From contig CALXCP010000004.1 in the NCBI GenBank assembly GCA_944386845.1, positions 1-64,000 on the forward strand: DNA of 64,000 bases, given 5' to 3'. The stretch comes from an uncultured Oscillospiraceae bacterium. Lineage in GTDB: Bacteria; Bacillota; Clostridia; Oscillospirales; Oscillospiraceae. The notes under the pieces are model-generated. The model made no database searches, was not told the origin of the DNA, and saw only the letters and a program-made list of their open reading frames with translations. The position numbers and the translations under genes were made by a program. Positions 26,877-35,295 of this stretch are shown here, one piece after another (positions within the stretch are counted from its first letter, which is position 1; each line of letters starts with the position of its first letter).

Positions 26877-27665
26877 ATGAAGCTGAGCGTTTCCAACATC
26901 GCCTGGGGGGCGGAGCAGGACGGGGCCATGTACGCCCGCCTGGCCCGGCAGGGCTATCAGGGCCTGGAGGCCGCCCCCACCCGCCTGTTCCCGGAGCGGC
27001 CCTACGACCGCCTGGAGGAGGCGGCCGCTCTTGCCGGCAGGCTGCGGGAGGAGCACGGCCTGACCGTTCCCTCGCTCCAGTCCATCTGGTACGGCCGGAG
27101 CGAAAACCTCTTCGCCGGGGAGGGGGAGCGGGCCGCCCTGCTGGACTACACCCGCCGGGCCATCGACTTCGCCGCCGCCCTGAGCTGCCCCAATCTGGTG
27201 TTCGGCTGCCCCCGGAACCGGGCCATGAACGGCCGGGGGGACCGGGAGACGGCGGTCCGATTCTTCCGGGCGCTGGGGGATTACGCCGCCGCCCGGGGCG
27301 CCGTGGTGGCCATGGAGGCCAACCCGCCCATCTACCACACCGACTTCGTCAACACCACGGCGGAGGCCTTTGCGCTGGCGGACCGGGTGTCCAGCCCCGG
27401 CTTCCTGGTGAACCTGGACGTGGGCACCATGCTGGAGAACCGGGAGCGGGTGGACGGCCTGGCGGGGAGGGTCCCCCTCATCCACCACGTCCACCTCAGC
27501 ACCCCCGGCCTGGGCCCGGTGGTCCCCCACCCGCTCCACAGGGAGCTGGCCGCCCTGCTCCGGGAGGAGGGGTACGGCGGCTTCGTCTCCATCGAGATGG
27601 GCTCCGCCTGCGGCCCAGAGGCCCTGTACGACGCCATGGACTATGTGAAGGAGCTGTTCGCATGA
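26877..27665 (+). CDS. Sugar phosphate isomerase/epimerase (TIM barrel)
   Basis: 262 residues from ATG 26877 with AGAGGAGAGAGGA upstream; an upstream in-frame TTG is inside the previous gene and is rejected. Xylose-isomerase-like TIM barrel: MKLSVSNIAWGAEQD start, LVFGCPRNRAMNG, AMEANPPIYHTDFVNTT and LVNLDVGTML, HHVHLSTPG and FVSIEMG. The E/D/H set provides the usual divalent metal site. Probably makes an unusual sugar for the glycan. It overlaps the next GT2 gene by 4 bp. Confidence 0.85.
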   Translation: MKLSVSNIAWGAEQDGAMYARLARQGYQGLEAAPTRLFPERPYDRLEEAAALAGRLREEHGLTVPSLQSIWYGRSENLFAGEGERAALLDYTRRAIDFAAALSCPNLVFGCPRNRAMNGRGDRETAVRFFRALGDYAAARGAVVAMEANPPIYHTDFVNTTAEAFALADRVSSPGFLVNLDVGTMLENRERVDGLAGRVPLIHHVHLSTPGLGPVVPHPLHRELAALLREEGYGGFVSIEMGSACGPEALYDAMDYVKELFA

Positions 27666-28489
27666 CGGTGATCGAGGGGGTCCCCGGCGTCCCCCGGTTC
27701 GAGCGGGAGGAGTTCGGGGAGAAGGGGAGCGGCTACTGCCTGCTCATCCCCGTCCTCAATGAGGGGGAGCGCATCCGCCGGGAGCTGGAGCGGGCCCGGG
27801 AGGCCGGGGTGGACCGGCTGGTGGACATCGCCGTGTGCGACGGCGGCTCCACCGACGGCTGCACCGACCCCGGGGGGCTGAGGGCCCTCGGGGTGAACGC
27901 CCTGCTCATCAAGCGTGACACGGGGAAGCAGGGGGCCCAGCTGCGCATGGGCATCTACTGGGCTCTCGAGCGGGGCTACCAGGGGGTGCTCACCATCGAC
28001 GGCAACGACAAGGACTCCATCGAGGATGTGCCCAAGTTCATCGAAAAGCTGGAGGAGGGCTACGACCTGGTGCAGGGGTCCCGCTTCGTCCCTGGCGGCC
28101 GGGCGGTGAACACCCCCAAGTCCCGGTACTGGGCGGTGAAGCTCATCCACGCCCCCCTCATCTCGCTGACGGCGGGGCAGCGGTTCACCGACACCACCAA
28201 CGCCTACCGGGCTTACTCCCGGCGCTACCTCACCCACCCGGGGGTGCAGCCCCTGCGGGACATCTTCCAGACCTATGAGCTGCTGGCCTACCTCTCCGTC
28301 CGGGCCACCCAGCTGGGCCTGCGGGCCTGCGAGGTGCCGGTGACCCGGGCCTACCCCGAGGGGGAGCCCACCCCCACCAAGATCCGCGGGATGAAGGGAA
28401 ATGGGGAGCTGATGACCATCCTGCTGAAGAACCTGGCGGGGGCGTACCGGCCGAAGGCCGGCGAGGGAAAGACAAAGAGGGAAAAATAA
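27662..28489 (+). CDS. Family 2 glycosyltransferase
   Basis: 275 residues without membrane segments. N-terminal nucleotide site CLLIPVLNEGERIRREL, then CDGGSTDGCTDPGGL, and the metal site VLTIDGNDKDSIEDV. Downstream QGSRFVPGGRAVNTP is typical of cytoplasmic GT2 enzymes acting on lipid-linked acceptors. Last gene of the operon, with a strong terminator 10 bp after the stop. Confidence 0.88.
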   Translation: MTVIEGVPGVPRFEREEFGEKGSGYCLLIPVLNEGERIRRELERAREAGVDRLVDIAVCDGGSTDGCTDPGGLRALGVNALLIKRDTGKQGAQLRMGIYWALERGYQGVLTIDGNDKDSIEDVPKFIEKLEEGYDLVQGSRFVPGGRAVNTPKSRYWAVKLIHAPLISLTAGQRFTDTTNAYRAYSRRYLTHPGVQPLRDIFQTYELLAYLSVRATQLGLRACEVPVTRAYPEGEPTPTKIRGMKGNGELMTILLKNLAGAYRPKAGEGKTKREK

Positions 28490-28497
28490 AGGAAACA

Positions 28498-28536
28498 GGG
28501 GGGGCGTTCCGTTTCGGAACGCCCCCCCTCTGTATA
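28498..28536. terminator. Bidirectional terminator between the glycan operon and the lipoprotein gene
   Basis: Perfect 13-bp stem GGGGGGGCGTTCC/GGAACGCCCCCCC (28498-28510 with 28516-28528), then TCTGTATATTTTT. The genes on both sides converge on it. Confidence 0.85.
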
Positions 28537-28545
28537 TTTTTGAGA

Positions 28546-29160
28546 TCAGCCGGTGGGGTTGGTGGAGAACTGGAGCTGCACCTGACCGTCCTCCAGAAGC
28601 TGGAGGGAGATCAGCACCACCCTGCCGTCCGAGGCAGGCACCCGGGACCACAGGTCGGCGCAGGTGTCGGCCTCCCCCGCCAGGACCTCGTCGATGGAGG
28701 GGGCACCGGTGGCCGGCCCCAGCTCGTCCGCCGCGCCATACAGCCCGGTAAGGGCGTTGCGAAGTAGGCGGTAGATAACGGTGCCGTCCTCTCCCCCGTC
28801 CTCGTTGAAGGCGTAGTACCCGCCGTAGAAGCCGTTCTCCTCGTGGAAGAAGCAGTACTGCCCGCAGGGATACCCCAGAAAGCCGCTGTCCAGCCGGGCG
28901 CCTTCCAGGGGGGCGTCGCTGCCAAAGAGGGCCTCAGGCCCGTCCCCCCACGTCAGCGGCCCCATGCCGTCGCAGAGAAGGGGTTCCGGCCGCTCCTCCG
29001 GCTGGGCGGACTCTGTCTCCTCCGCGGCCGGGGAGGGGGCGGGGGTCTCTGTTCCGGCGGGAGTCTCCGGGCCGGCAGAGCCCGTCTCCTTCGGCCCCTG
29101 GTCCGTGCACCCGGCCAGGAGCAGGATAAGGCAAAGCAAGATCGGAAGCATTCTTCTCAA
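28546..29160 (-). CDS. Putative lipoprotein of unknown function
   Basis: 204 residues from TTG 29160, which has AGGAGG 8 bp upstream; an ATG three codons later is the other option. Signal peptide with lipobox LILLLAGC, then a Pro/Glu/Thr-rich linker of about 40 residues. A compact domain follows with FLGYPCGQYCFFHEENGFYGGYYAF. No family recognised. It sits alone; 29161-29378 upstream is AT-rich (unlike the rest of the window) and holds no gene I can see. Confidence 0.7.
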   Translation of the reverse strand: MRRMLPILLCLILLLAGCTDQGPKETGSAGPETPAGTETPAPSPAAEETESAQPEERPEPLLCDGMGPLTWGDGPEALFGSDAPLEGARLDSGFLGYPCGQYCFFHEENGFYGGYYAFNEDGGEDGTVIYRLLRNALTGLYGAADELGPATGAPSIDEVLAGEADTCADLWSRVPASDGRVVLISLQLLEDGQVQLQFSTNPTG

Positions 29161-29378
29161 GACCTTCGCCTCCTCTTTCAAATCATCTATTTTTCAGCCA
29201 AGTATATATTTCCGATCATCTGCCCATTGGAAGCGCCCTCCTTCTGTATGCCTGTTTTTGTTTATCATAACAAAAAATATGTCAAAAGTCAATATATTGC
29301 ACAAAATTCAAAGGAGTGTCCCCCCCATTTTTTGTTCAAAAGGTCACCTCTCCTGCTGTGTGATAAAAATGCAGCGAT

Positions 29379-29783
29379 TTACCTCCGCCGCCGGAAGGCG
29401 AAGAACCGCTGCCCGAAGTAGTTGAGAACGGTGTACAGGGCCATGCCCCCCAGCTTGGCCAGACGCTCCTGCCAGATGGGGGGGATGCCGGTGCCCCCCA
29501 GGACCCAGGCGGCGATGGGCTGGGCCAGAGAGTAGGCGAGAAGATAGCACACCGCCACGTTGACGGCGAACTTGACCGCCGAGGGCCAGAAGCGCTCGTC
29601 GCTGTGGAAGGTGAAGGAGCGGTTGAGGAAGAAGCTCATCACCGCCCCGGCCACATAGGCGATGGCGGTGGACGGCCAGTACCCGAGGCCCTCCAGCAGG
29701 AACATGAGCATTAGGCTCAGCAGGGTGTTGCCCACCCCCACCAGCAGGAACCTCCACACCGAGGCGTCAATCCACTTTTTCAT
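29379..29783 (-). CDS. GtrA family membrane protein
   Basis: 134 residues with four membrane segments (FLLVGVGNTLLSLMLMFLL, STAIAYVAGAVMSFFLNRSFTF, FAVNVAVCYLLAYSLAQPIA, LGGMALYTVLNYFGQRFFAF). The RF-x-x-V-G-x-x-N and S-F-x-x-N-R-x-F-T-F motifs are the GtrA signature. GtrA proteins flip undecaprenyl-phosphate-linked sugars. The gene overlaps gtrB by 17 bp. Confidence 0.9.
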   Translation of the reverse strand: MKKWIDASVWRFLLVGVGNTLLSLMLMFLLEGLGYWPSTAIAYVAGAVMSFFLNRSFTFHSDERFWPSAVKFAVNVAVCYLLAYSLAQPIAAWVLGGTGIPPIWQERLAKLGGMALYTVLNYFGQRFFAFRRRR

Positions 29784-30729
29784 CGGGCTCCTCCAGCAGC
29801 TCCCGGATCAGGAACCGGGGCCGGCCCTTGGTCTCCAGGTAGATCTTGCCGATGTACTCCCCGATGACCCCGAGGGAGAGCAGGATGAGCCCCCCGATGG
29901 CCCACACCGAGCAGATCAGGCTGGCCCAGCCGATGATGGTGGCCCCCATGGCCCAGCGGATGACAGAGTAGATCAGCATGGCGATGCTCACCAGAAAGAT
30001 GAGGAAGCCCAGCAGGGTGATGTACCGGATGGGCTTGGTGGAAAGAGAGGTGATGCCCTCCATGGCGAAGGAGAGCATCTTCTTCAGGGGGTACTTGCTC
30101 TCCCCGGCGAAGCGCTCCCCCCGCGCGTACTCCACCGTGTCGGTGCGGTAGCCGATCATGGGCACGATGCCCCGGAGGAAGAGGTTGACCTCTTTAAACT
30201 GGGCCAGCCCCTCCAGCGCCCGGCGGGACAGCAGGCGGTAGTCCGCGTGGTTAAATACCACGTTGGCCCCGAGAAAGTTCATCAGGCGGTAGAAGCTCTC
30301 GGCGGTGAAGCGCTTGAAAAAGGTGTCGGTGGTCCGGGAGGAGCGCACGCCGTAGACGATGTCGCAGCCGTCCAGGTACTTGTCCACCATCTCGTCCACC
30401 GCGTTGATGTCGTCCTGGAGGTCGGCGTCCATGGAGATGGCCATGTCGCACCGGTCCCTGACCGTCATCAGCCCGGCCAGCAGGGCGTTCTGGTGTCCCC
30501 GGTTGCGGGTGAGGTCCAGGCCGGAGAACAGGGGGTCGCTCTCGTGGAGCGACCGGATGATGTCCCAGGTGCGGTCTTTGGAGCCGTCGTTGACGAAAAG
30601 CACCCGGCTGTCCGGGGCGATCTTGCCCGCCTCCGTCAGCGCGGTCATCTTGGCCCGGAGCCGCCGGGCGGTCTCCGGCAGGACCTCCTCCTCGTTGTAG
30701 CAGGGGACGACGATGTACAGCCTGTCCAC
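29767..30729 (-). CDS. Bactoprenol glucosyltransferase-type GT2 (GtrB-like)
   Basis: 320 residues. N-terminal GT-A domain with YIVVPCYNEEEVLPETARRL, FVNDGSKDRTWD and the catalytic ISMDADLQDD. Two C-terminal membrane segments follow (YITLLGFLIFLVSIAMLIYSV and WASLICSVWAIGGLILLSLGV). This is the standard GtrB layout, loading a sugar on undecaprenyl phosphate for GtrA. No third gene (Gtr transferase) is next to it; the polytopic proteins at 19208 and 24863 are candidates, by inference. Confidence 0.92.
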   Translation of the reverse strand: MDRLYIVVPCYNEEEVLPETARRLRAKMTALTEAGKIAPDSRVLFVNDGSKDRTWDIIRSLHESDPLFSGLDLTRNRGHQNALLAGLMTVRDRCDMAISMDADLQDDINAVDEMVDKYLDGCDIVYGVRSSRTTDTFFKRFTAESFYRLMNFLGANVVFNHADYRLLSRRALEGLAQFKEVNLFLRGIVPMIGYRTDTVEYARGERFAGESKYPLKKMLSFAMEGITSLSTKPIRYITLLGFLIFLVSIAMLIYSVIRWAMGATIIGWASLICSVWAIGGLILLSLGVIGEYIGKIYLETKGRPRFLIRELLEEPDEKVD

Positions 30730-30814
30730 GGCGATGCCCTCCTTGGGAACTGGATTCTCCGCCTATTATATGCCACATCGCGCCACCTGACAAGGGAAAA
30801 CGGGCAGTTTCTTT

Positions 30815-30844
30815 TTGACAGCCCGTCTCTGCCGGGCTTATAAT
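30815..30844 (+). promoter_or_regulatory. Promoter of the MFS gene with overlapping inverted repeats
   Basis: TTGACA (30815-30820), 18-bp spacer, TATAAT (30839-30844). ACGGGC (30800-30805) and GCCCGT (30821-30826) flank the -35, and GCCCG/CGGGC lie within the spacer; either could be an operator. Confidence 0.8.
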
Positions 30845-30875
30845 GGGCGGGAGAGAGAAATGGGGGGAGCCCAAC

Positions 30876-32051
30876 GTGACGACACAGCGTATCTACAACC
30901 GGGATGTATGCCTCATCCTGGCGGGCAGCTTCTTCTACATGGCCAGCTCCATGCTGGTCACCCCGCTGATCACCGGTTTCGCCGGAAGCCTGGGGGCGGG
31001 CAGCGCCCTGATGGGCCTGGTGGGAGGCATGTCCAACTTCTGCTCCCTCATCTGCCGGCCCACGGCGGGCAACCTGGCCGACCGGCTGAGCAAGCGGCGG
31101 CTGTCCACCGTGGGGCTGCTGCTGATGCTGGCGGGCTACCTGGGCTATGTGTTCGCCCACAACAACGGGGTGGTCATGCTGGCCCGGGTGGCCCAGGGCG
31201 CGGGCTTCGCCTGCTGCTCGGTGTGCATGTCCACCTGGGTCTCCGACCTGATGCCCCGGGACAAGGTGGGCTCTGGCATGGGGATGTACGGCACCATGAA
31301 CGCCCTGAGCATGGCGGTGGGCCCGGCCATCGGGGTGCAGTGCTGGCAGCGGCTGGGCTATCACGTCTCCTTCGCCGTGTCCGCCCTCTTCGCGGTGGGG
31401 GCGCTGGTGACGGTGCGGCTGGTGTCCGACCGGGGGATGCCCGGCGCCGCTCCCGCCCCCCGGCGGCCCGAGCCCGGGGAGGAGCACCTGCACCTGCTGG
31501 ACCGGAACGTGATCCCGGTGGCGGCGATCGTCATGCTCTTCGGCATCCCCTACTTCGCCACCCAGTCCTTCCTGGTCACCTATGTCCAGACGCGGCAGCT
31601 CCCGGTGGCGGTGAGCCTGTTCTTCCCGCTGTACGCCGGGGTGCTGCTGGTGCTGCGGCTGAGCATGCGCGACCTGTTCGACCGTCTCCCCTACCTCAAC
31701 TTCGTGCTGGCCGGCGCTGTGTGCGAGAGCCTGGCCCTGGTGTGCATGACCTTCCTGCCCAACAATGGCGTCCTCTTCCTGGCTGCCGCCCTTATGGCGG
31801 GGGGCTACGGGCTGATGTGCTCGGTGAGCCAGTCCGCCGCCATCCTCATGGCGGGGGAGGGCCACCGGGGGCTGGCCAACAGCACCTACTACGTGGGGCT
31901 GGATCTAGGCATGACCCTGGGGCCGGTGCTTGGCGGCGTCCTGCTGGGCCATCTGGCGCCGGTGTGGCTCTACCCCGTCATGCTGGTGACCATGCCCCTG
32001 AGCGTGGCCGTCTACTTCATGGGCGGGGTGGGGAAAAAACTGCGCCGGTGA
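30876..32051 (+). CDS. MFS transporter
   Basis: 391 residues from GTG 30876, with GGGGGAG 6-7 bp upstream. Twelve membrane segments. The first cytoplasmic loop carries GNLADRLSKRRLSTVG, matching the MFS loop 2-3 signature (G-x-x-x-D-x-x-x-R-R). A related TWVSDLMPRDKVGSGMGMY block is in the 4-5 region. YfcJ/YhhS/arabinose-efflux-like proteins are the nearest type I can recall. Substrate unknown. Its 3' end overlaps the convergent S1-domain gene by 35 bp. Confidence 0.9.
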   Translation: MTTQRIYNRDVCLILAGSFFYMASSMLVTPLITGFAGSLGAGSALMGLVGGMSNFCSLICRPTAGNLADRLSKRRLSTVGLLLMLAGYLGYVFAHNNGVVMLARVAQGAGFACCSVCMSTWVSDLMPRDKVGSGMGMYGTMNALSMAVGPAIGVQCWQRLGYHVSFAVSALFAVGALVTVRLVSDRGMPGAAPAPRRPEPGEEHLHLLDRNVIPVAAIVMLFGIPYFATQSFLVTYVQTRQLPVAVSLFFPLYAGVLLVLRLSMRDLFDRLPYLNFVLAGAVCESLALVCMTFLPNNGVLFLAAALMAGGYGLMCSVSQSAAILMAGEGHRGLANSTYYVGLDLGMTLGPVLGGVLLGHLAPVWLYPVMLVTMPLSVAVYFMGGVGKKLRR

Positions 32052-32994
32052 GGCCCCCGCCGCCGAACTCGGTGACCGCCCCTCGGCGAAGGCACCCCTC
32101 CGGGGCGTACTGCCAGCGGTCCAAGTGCCCTCCGGTGACGAAGTAGCGGACCGGCTCGGGCCGGGGCAGCGGGGGCAGCGGATCCACCACCGACAGCTTG
32201 ATCTTCATCCGCTCCGGGAGGACCGACTTGATGTGGACGGCCACCCGGTCCCCCTCGGCCAGCCCCTCCCGGGGCTCGGCCAGGCCGGAGAGGTTGGGGG
32301 CGAGCTCGATGAACAGCCCGTAGTCCTGCACCCCCCGGACGAAGCCGGGCACCGTGTCCCCCGGGGCGAAGCGGGCGGCGTTCTCCGCCCAGGTGCCCAG
32401 CAGCTCCCGGTGGGTGAGGGCGAAGCGCCGGGCCGCCCGGTCCACCGACAGCACGGCGGCGAAGATGTCCTGCCCCGGGACGAAGCGCAGGGCGGCGTGG
32501 GGGATGCGGGAGACCGAGAGGCGGTCGATCCCGATGAGGGAGACCACCCCGCACCCCAGGTCCACGAAGGCCCCGAAGGGCTTGAGATGGGTGACCGCGG
32601 CGGGGATGACGTCCCCGGGGGACAGGTGGGCGAGAAAATAGCCCAGCGCCCGCTCCTGGGCCAGGCGGCGGGACAGGATGGGCCGCACCCCGCCGGCGGG
32701 GTCCACGTCCAGCCCGGTGATCACCCCGCACACCGGCCGCCCCACCCGGGAGAGGATGGCCACCTCCCGCACCGTCCCCTCGGCCACCCCGGCGGCCGCC
32801 TCCAGCCGGGGGATCACCCCGGTGAAGGGGCCCAGGGCCACCACCAGGTCGTGGGCGGGGGTGCAGCGCAGGGCGGTGCCCTCCACGATGGTCCCCCGCT
32901 CCATGGCGGCGGCCAGCCCCTCCGCCCCGGCCAGCAGGCGGCGGTTGGCGGCGGTGTCCAGCAGCCGCCCCTCCGGCAGGTATCTCTGCTCCAA
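32017..32994 (-). CDS. S1 RNA-binding domain protein
   Basis: 325 residues from TTG 32994 with GGAAGGGAAGGA upstream. Three S1-like OB folds can be made out: GTIVEGTALRCTPAHDLVVALG, GDVIPAAVTHLKPFGAFVDLGCGVVSLIGID, and GDTVPGFVRGVQDYGLFIELAPNLSGLAEP. The C-terminal 60 residues are not part of any S1 repeat. Resembles the short ribosomal protein S1 homologues of Clostridia, so a role in RNA binding or translation is likely. It converges with and overlaps the MFS gene. Confidence 0.85.
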   Translation of the reverse strand: MEQRYLPEGRLLDTAANRRLLAGAEGLAAAMERGTIVEGTALRCTPAHDLVVALGPFTGVIPRLEAAAGVAEGTVREVAILSRVGRPVCGVITGLDVDPAGGVRPILSRRLAQERALGYFLAHLSPGDVIPAAVTHLKPFGAFVDLGCGVVSLIGIDRLSVSRIPHAALRFVPGQDIFAAVLSVDRAARRFALTHRELLGTWAENAARFAPGDTVPGFVRGVQDYGLFIELAPNLSGLAEPREGLAEGDRVAVHIKSVLPERMKIKLSVVDPLPPLPRPEPVRYFVTGGHLDRWQYAPEGCLRRGAVTEFGGGGLTGAVFSPPRP

Positions 32995-33051
32995 AGCGAT
33001 CCTTCCCTTCCAGCTGTGTATGGTCCACTATATGCCGCCGGGAGAGAGGAA

Positions 33052-33081
33052 TTGACAGGGCCGGCGGCGGGGGACTATAAT
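33052..33081 (+). promoter_or_regulatory. Promoter of the DUF951-hisC-radical SAM operon
   Basis: TTGACA (33052-33057), 18-bp spacer, TATAAT (33076-33081); 32 bp before the DUF951 start. Confidence 0.8.
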
Positions 33082-33113
33082 GATACCATTCTGACGGCGA
33101 GGGAGGACGGGCC

Positions 33114-33308
33114 ATGGACATCCATGTGGGCGACGTGCTGGAGCTGAAAAAACCCCACCCCTGCGGCAGCAGGCAGTGGCAGGTGCTCCGGGTGGGGATG
33201 GACTTCAAGCTGCGCTGCGCCGGCTGCGGCCACGAGCTGATGCTCCCCCGGAGCAAGGCGGAGAAGGCCGTGAAGAAGATCATCCCCCGTGAGGAGGCGG
33301 ACACATGA
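33114..33308 (+). CDS. DUF951 family protein
   Basis: 64 residues. Matches the small DUF951 family: VGDVLELKKPHPCGSRQWQV, then RVGMDFKLRCAGCGHELMLPR and a basic tail (KAEKAVKKI). A C-x-G-C pair with an upstream Cys suggests a zinc knuckle. Family function is not known. Overlaps hisC by 4 bp. Confidence 0.9.
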   Translation: MDIHVGDVLELKKPHPCGSRQWQVLRVGMDFKLRCAGCGHELMLPRSKAEKAVKKIIPREEADT

Positions 33309-34363
33309 AGGAATTTTGGAGCGGGCGCATCCGGGAGATGACCCCCTACGTCCCCGGGGAGCAGCCCCGGGGACAGACGTTTATCAAGCTGAACACCAAC
33401 GAGTGCCCCTATCCCCCCAGTCCCCGGGCATTGGAGGCCGTCCGGGCCGCCGCGGGGGACAGCCTGCGGCTCTACCCCGACCCCGAGTGCCTGGAGCTGC
33501 GCCAGACCATCGCCCGGCGGTACCGGCTCAGCGAGAACCAGGTGTTCATGGGCAACGGCTCCGACGAGGTGCTGGCCTTCGCCTTCCAGGCGTTTTTCGA
33601 CCCGGAGCGGGAGATCGTCTTCCCCCGGGTGAGCTACAGCTTCTACCCCGTCTACGCCCGGTACTTCGGCCTGAGATACCGGCAGGTCCCCATGAAGGAC
33701 GATCTCTCCGTCGACCTGGACGCCATGATGGGGGACAACGGCGGGGTGGTCATCCCCAACCCCAACGCCCCCACCGGGATGGCCCTCCCCCTGGAGCGGA
33801 TCGAGGCCCTGCTCCGGGCCAACCCGGAGGCGGTGGTCATCGTGGACGAGGCCTACGTGGACTTCGGGGCGGACAGCGCCGTCCCCCTGATCCGCGACTA
33901 CCCCAACCTGCTGGTGGTGCAGACGGCGTCCAAATCCCGGGCGCTGGCAGGCCTCCGGGTGGGCTGGGCCCTGGGCAGCTCCAACCTCATCGACGGCCTG
34001 CGCTGCGTCCGGGACTGCATCAACTCCTACACGGTGGACCGGGTGGCCGCCGCCGGGCTGAAGGGGGCCATGGAGGACGAGGGCTACTTCCAGTCCGTCC
34101 GGGGCAGGGTCATGGCCACCCGGGACCGGACCTCCCAAAGGCTGGCAGAGCTGGGCTTTTCCGTGCTGCCCTCCCGGGCCAACTTCCTGTTCGTCTCCCG
34201 CCCCGGCGTCTCCGGGGCGGCCCTTCAGGCCGGCCTGCGGGAGCGGGGCATCCTGGTCCGCCGGTGGGACGACCCGCTGATCGCCGACTGGCTGCGGATC
34301 ACCGTGGGCACCGACGGGGACATGGACGCCCTGCTGGCCGCCCTGGCGGAGCTGACCGCCTGA
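33305..34363 (+). CDS. hisC: Histidinol-phosphate aminotransferase-type enzyme
   Basis: 352 residues, the normal length. Fold-type I aminotransferase: IKLNTNECPYPPSP (N-terminal substrate block), NGSDEVLAFAFQAF, PNPNAPTGMALP, VIVDEAYVDFG and the PLP lysine in QTASKSRALAGLRVGWALG. Converts imidazole-acetol phosphate to histidinol phosphate, or a related phenylpyruvate or tyrosine transamination. No other his genes are near, so alternative substrates are possible. Confidence 0.88.
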   Translation: MKEFWSGRIREMTPYVPGEQPRGQTFIKLNTNECPYPPSPRALEAVRAAAGDSLRLYPDPECLELRQTIARRYRLSENQVFMGNGSDEVLAFAFQAFFDPEREIVFPRVSYSFYPVYARYFGLRYRQVPMKDDLSVDLDAMMGDNGGVVIPNPNAPTGMALPLERIEALLRANPEAVVIVDEAYVDFGADSAVPLIRDYPNLLVVQTASKSRALAGLRVGWALGSSNLIDGLRCVRDCINSYTVDRVAAAGLKGAMEDEGYFQSVRGRVMATRDRTSQRLAELGFSVLPSRANFLFVSRPGVSGAALQAGLRERGILVRRWDDPLIADWLRITVGTDGDMDALLAALAELTA

Positions 34364-34376
34364 GGGAGGGAGAGCC

Positions 34377-35249
34377 ATGCGCTACGAGGGAGACATCTAC
34401 CGGCCGCCGGGGGAGTGGAAGAGCTATCTGCTCCAGGTGACCATCGGGTGCAGCCACAACGCCTGCACCTTCTGCAGCATGTACAAGGACAAGCGCTTCC
34501 GGGTGCGGGCCATGGCCGACATCCTGGAGGACATCGCCATGGCCCGCCGGTATTACGGCGACGTGCGCCGGGTGTTCCTGTGCGACGGGGACGCCCTGGC
34601 CATGCCCACCGGCGACCTGCTCACCATCCTGGGGGCCCTGTATGGCGCCTTCCCCTCCCTGGAAAAGGTGACCACCTACGCCGGTCCCCGCAGCGCCCTG
34701 GACAAGACGCCCGAGGAGCTGACCGCCCTGCGCCGGGCCGGCCTGGCCCGGGCCTATCTGGGGGTGGAGACGGGCAGCGACGCCCTGCTGGCCGCCATCC
34801 ACAAGGGGGTCGACGCCCGGGAGATGCTCCGGGCGGGGGTGAAGCTCCGGGAGGCGGGGATGGACCTGTGGGTGATGGTGCTCATCGGCCTGGCCGGCCG
34901 GGGGGAGCCCTCCCTCCGCCACGCCCTGGACACCGCCGCCATGGTCAACGAGATGCGGCCCCGGCACCTGTCCGCCCTGACCTACGCCCCCATGCCGGGC
35001 ACCCCCCTGTACCGGGACATCCAGGCGGGGAGATTCACACCCGTCACCCCCCGGGAGGCCCTGGAGGAGACCCGGGCACTGCTGGAGCACCTGGAGGTGG
35101 ACCCCCTCCACTTCACCAGCGACCACCCCTCCAACTACGTCACCCTGAAGGGCAGCCTGCCCCAGGACCGGCCGGCCATGCTGGCCCAGATCGACGCCGC
35201 CCTCCGGGGGGAGCGGCCCATCCGCATCGAGCCGCTGCGCACGCTGTGA
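34377..35249 (+). CDS. Radical SAM protein
   Basis: 290 residues. The cluster motif is GCSHNACTFCSMYK, a C-x4-C-x2-C variant of the usual C-x3-C-x2-C, typical of a clostridial group of short radical SAM proteins. The SAM region has FLCDGDALAMPT and LGVETGSDALLAAIHKG. No extra cysteine-rich domain at the C-terminus. It follows hisC by 13 bp. Reaction unknown. Confidence 0.88.
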   Translation: MRYEGDIYRPPGEWKSYLLQVTIGCSHNACTFCSMYKDKRFRVRAMADILEDIAMARRYYGDVRRVFLCDGDALAMPTGDLLTILGALYGAFPSLEKVTTYAGPRSALDKTPEELTALRRAGLARAYLGVETGSDALLAAIHKGVDAREMLRAGVKLREAGMDLWVMVLIGLAGRGEPSLRHALDTAAMVNEMRPRHLSALTYAPMPGTPLYRDIQAGRFTPVTPREALEETRALLEHLEVDPLHFTSDHPSNYVTLKGSLPQDRPAMLAQIDAALRGERPIRIEPLRTL

Positions 35250-35257
35250 CCGACCAT

Positions 35258-35286
35258 GGGGCGGCGGCCCGGCGGGCCGCCGCCCC
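35258..35286 (+). terminator. GC-rich hairpin after the radical SAM gene
   Basis: Perfect 13-bp stem GGGGCGGCGGCCC/GGGCCGCCGCCCC with loop GGC, 8 bp after the stop and just before the sfsA start. It has no clean T-tract, so it may attenuate rather than end transcription into sfsA. Confidence 0.5.
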
Positions 35287-35295
35287 CCTTATGAG

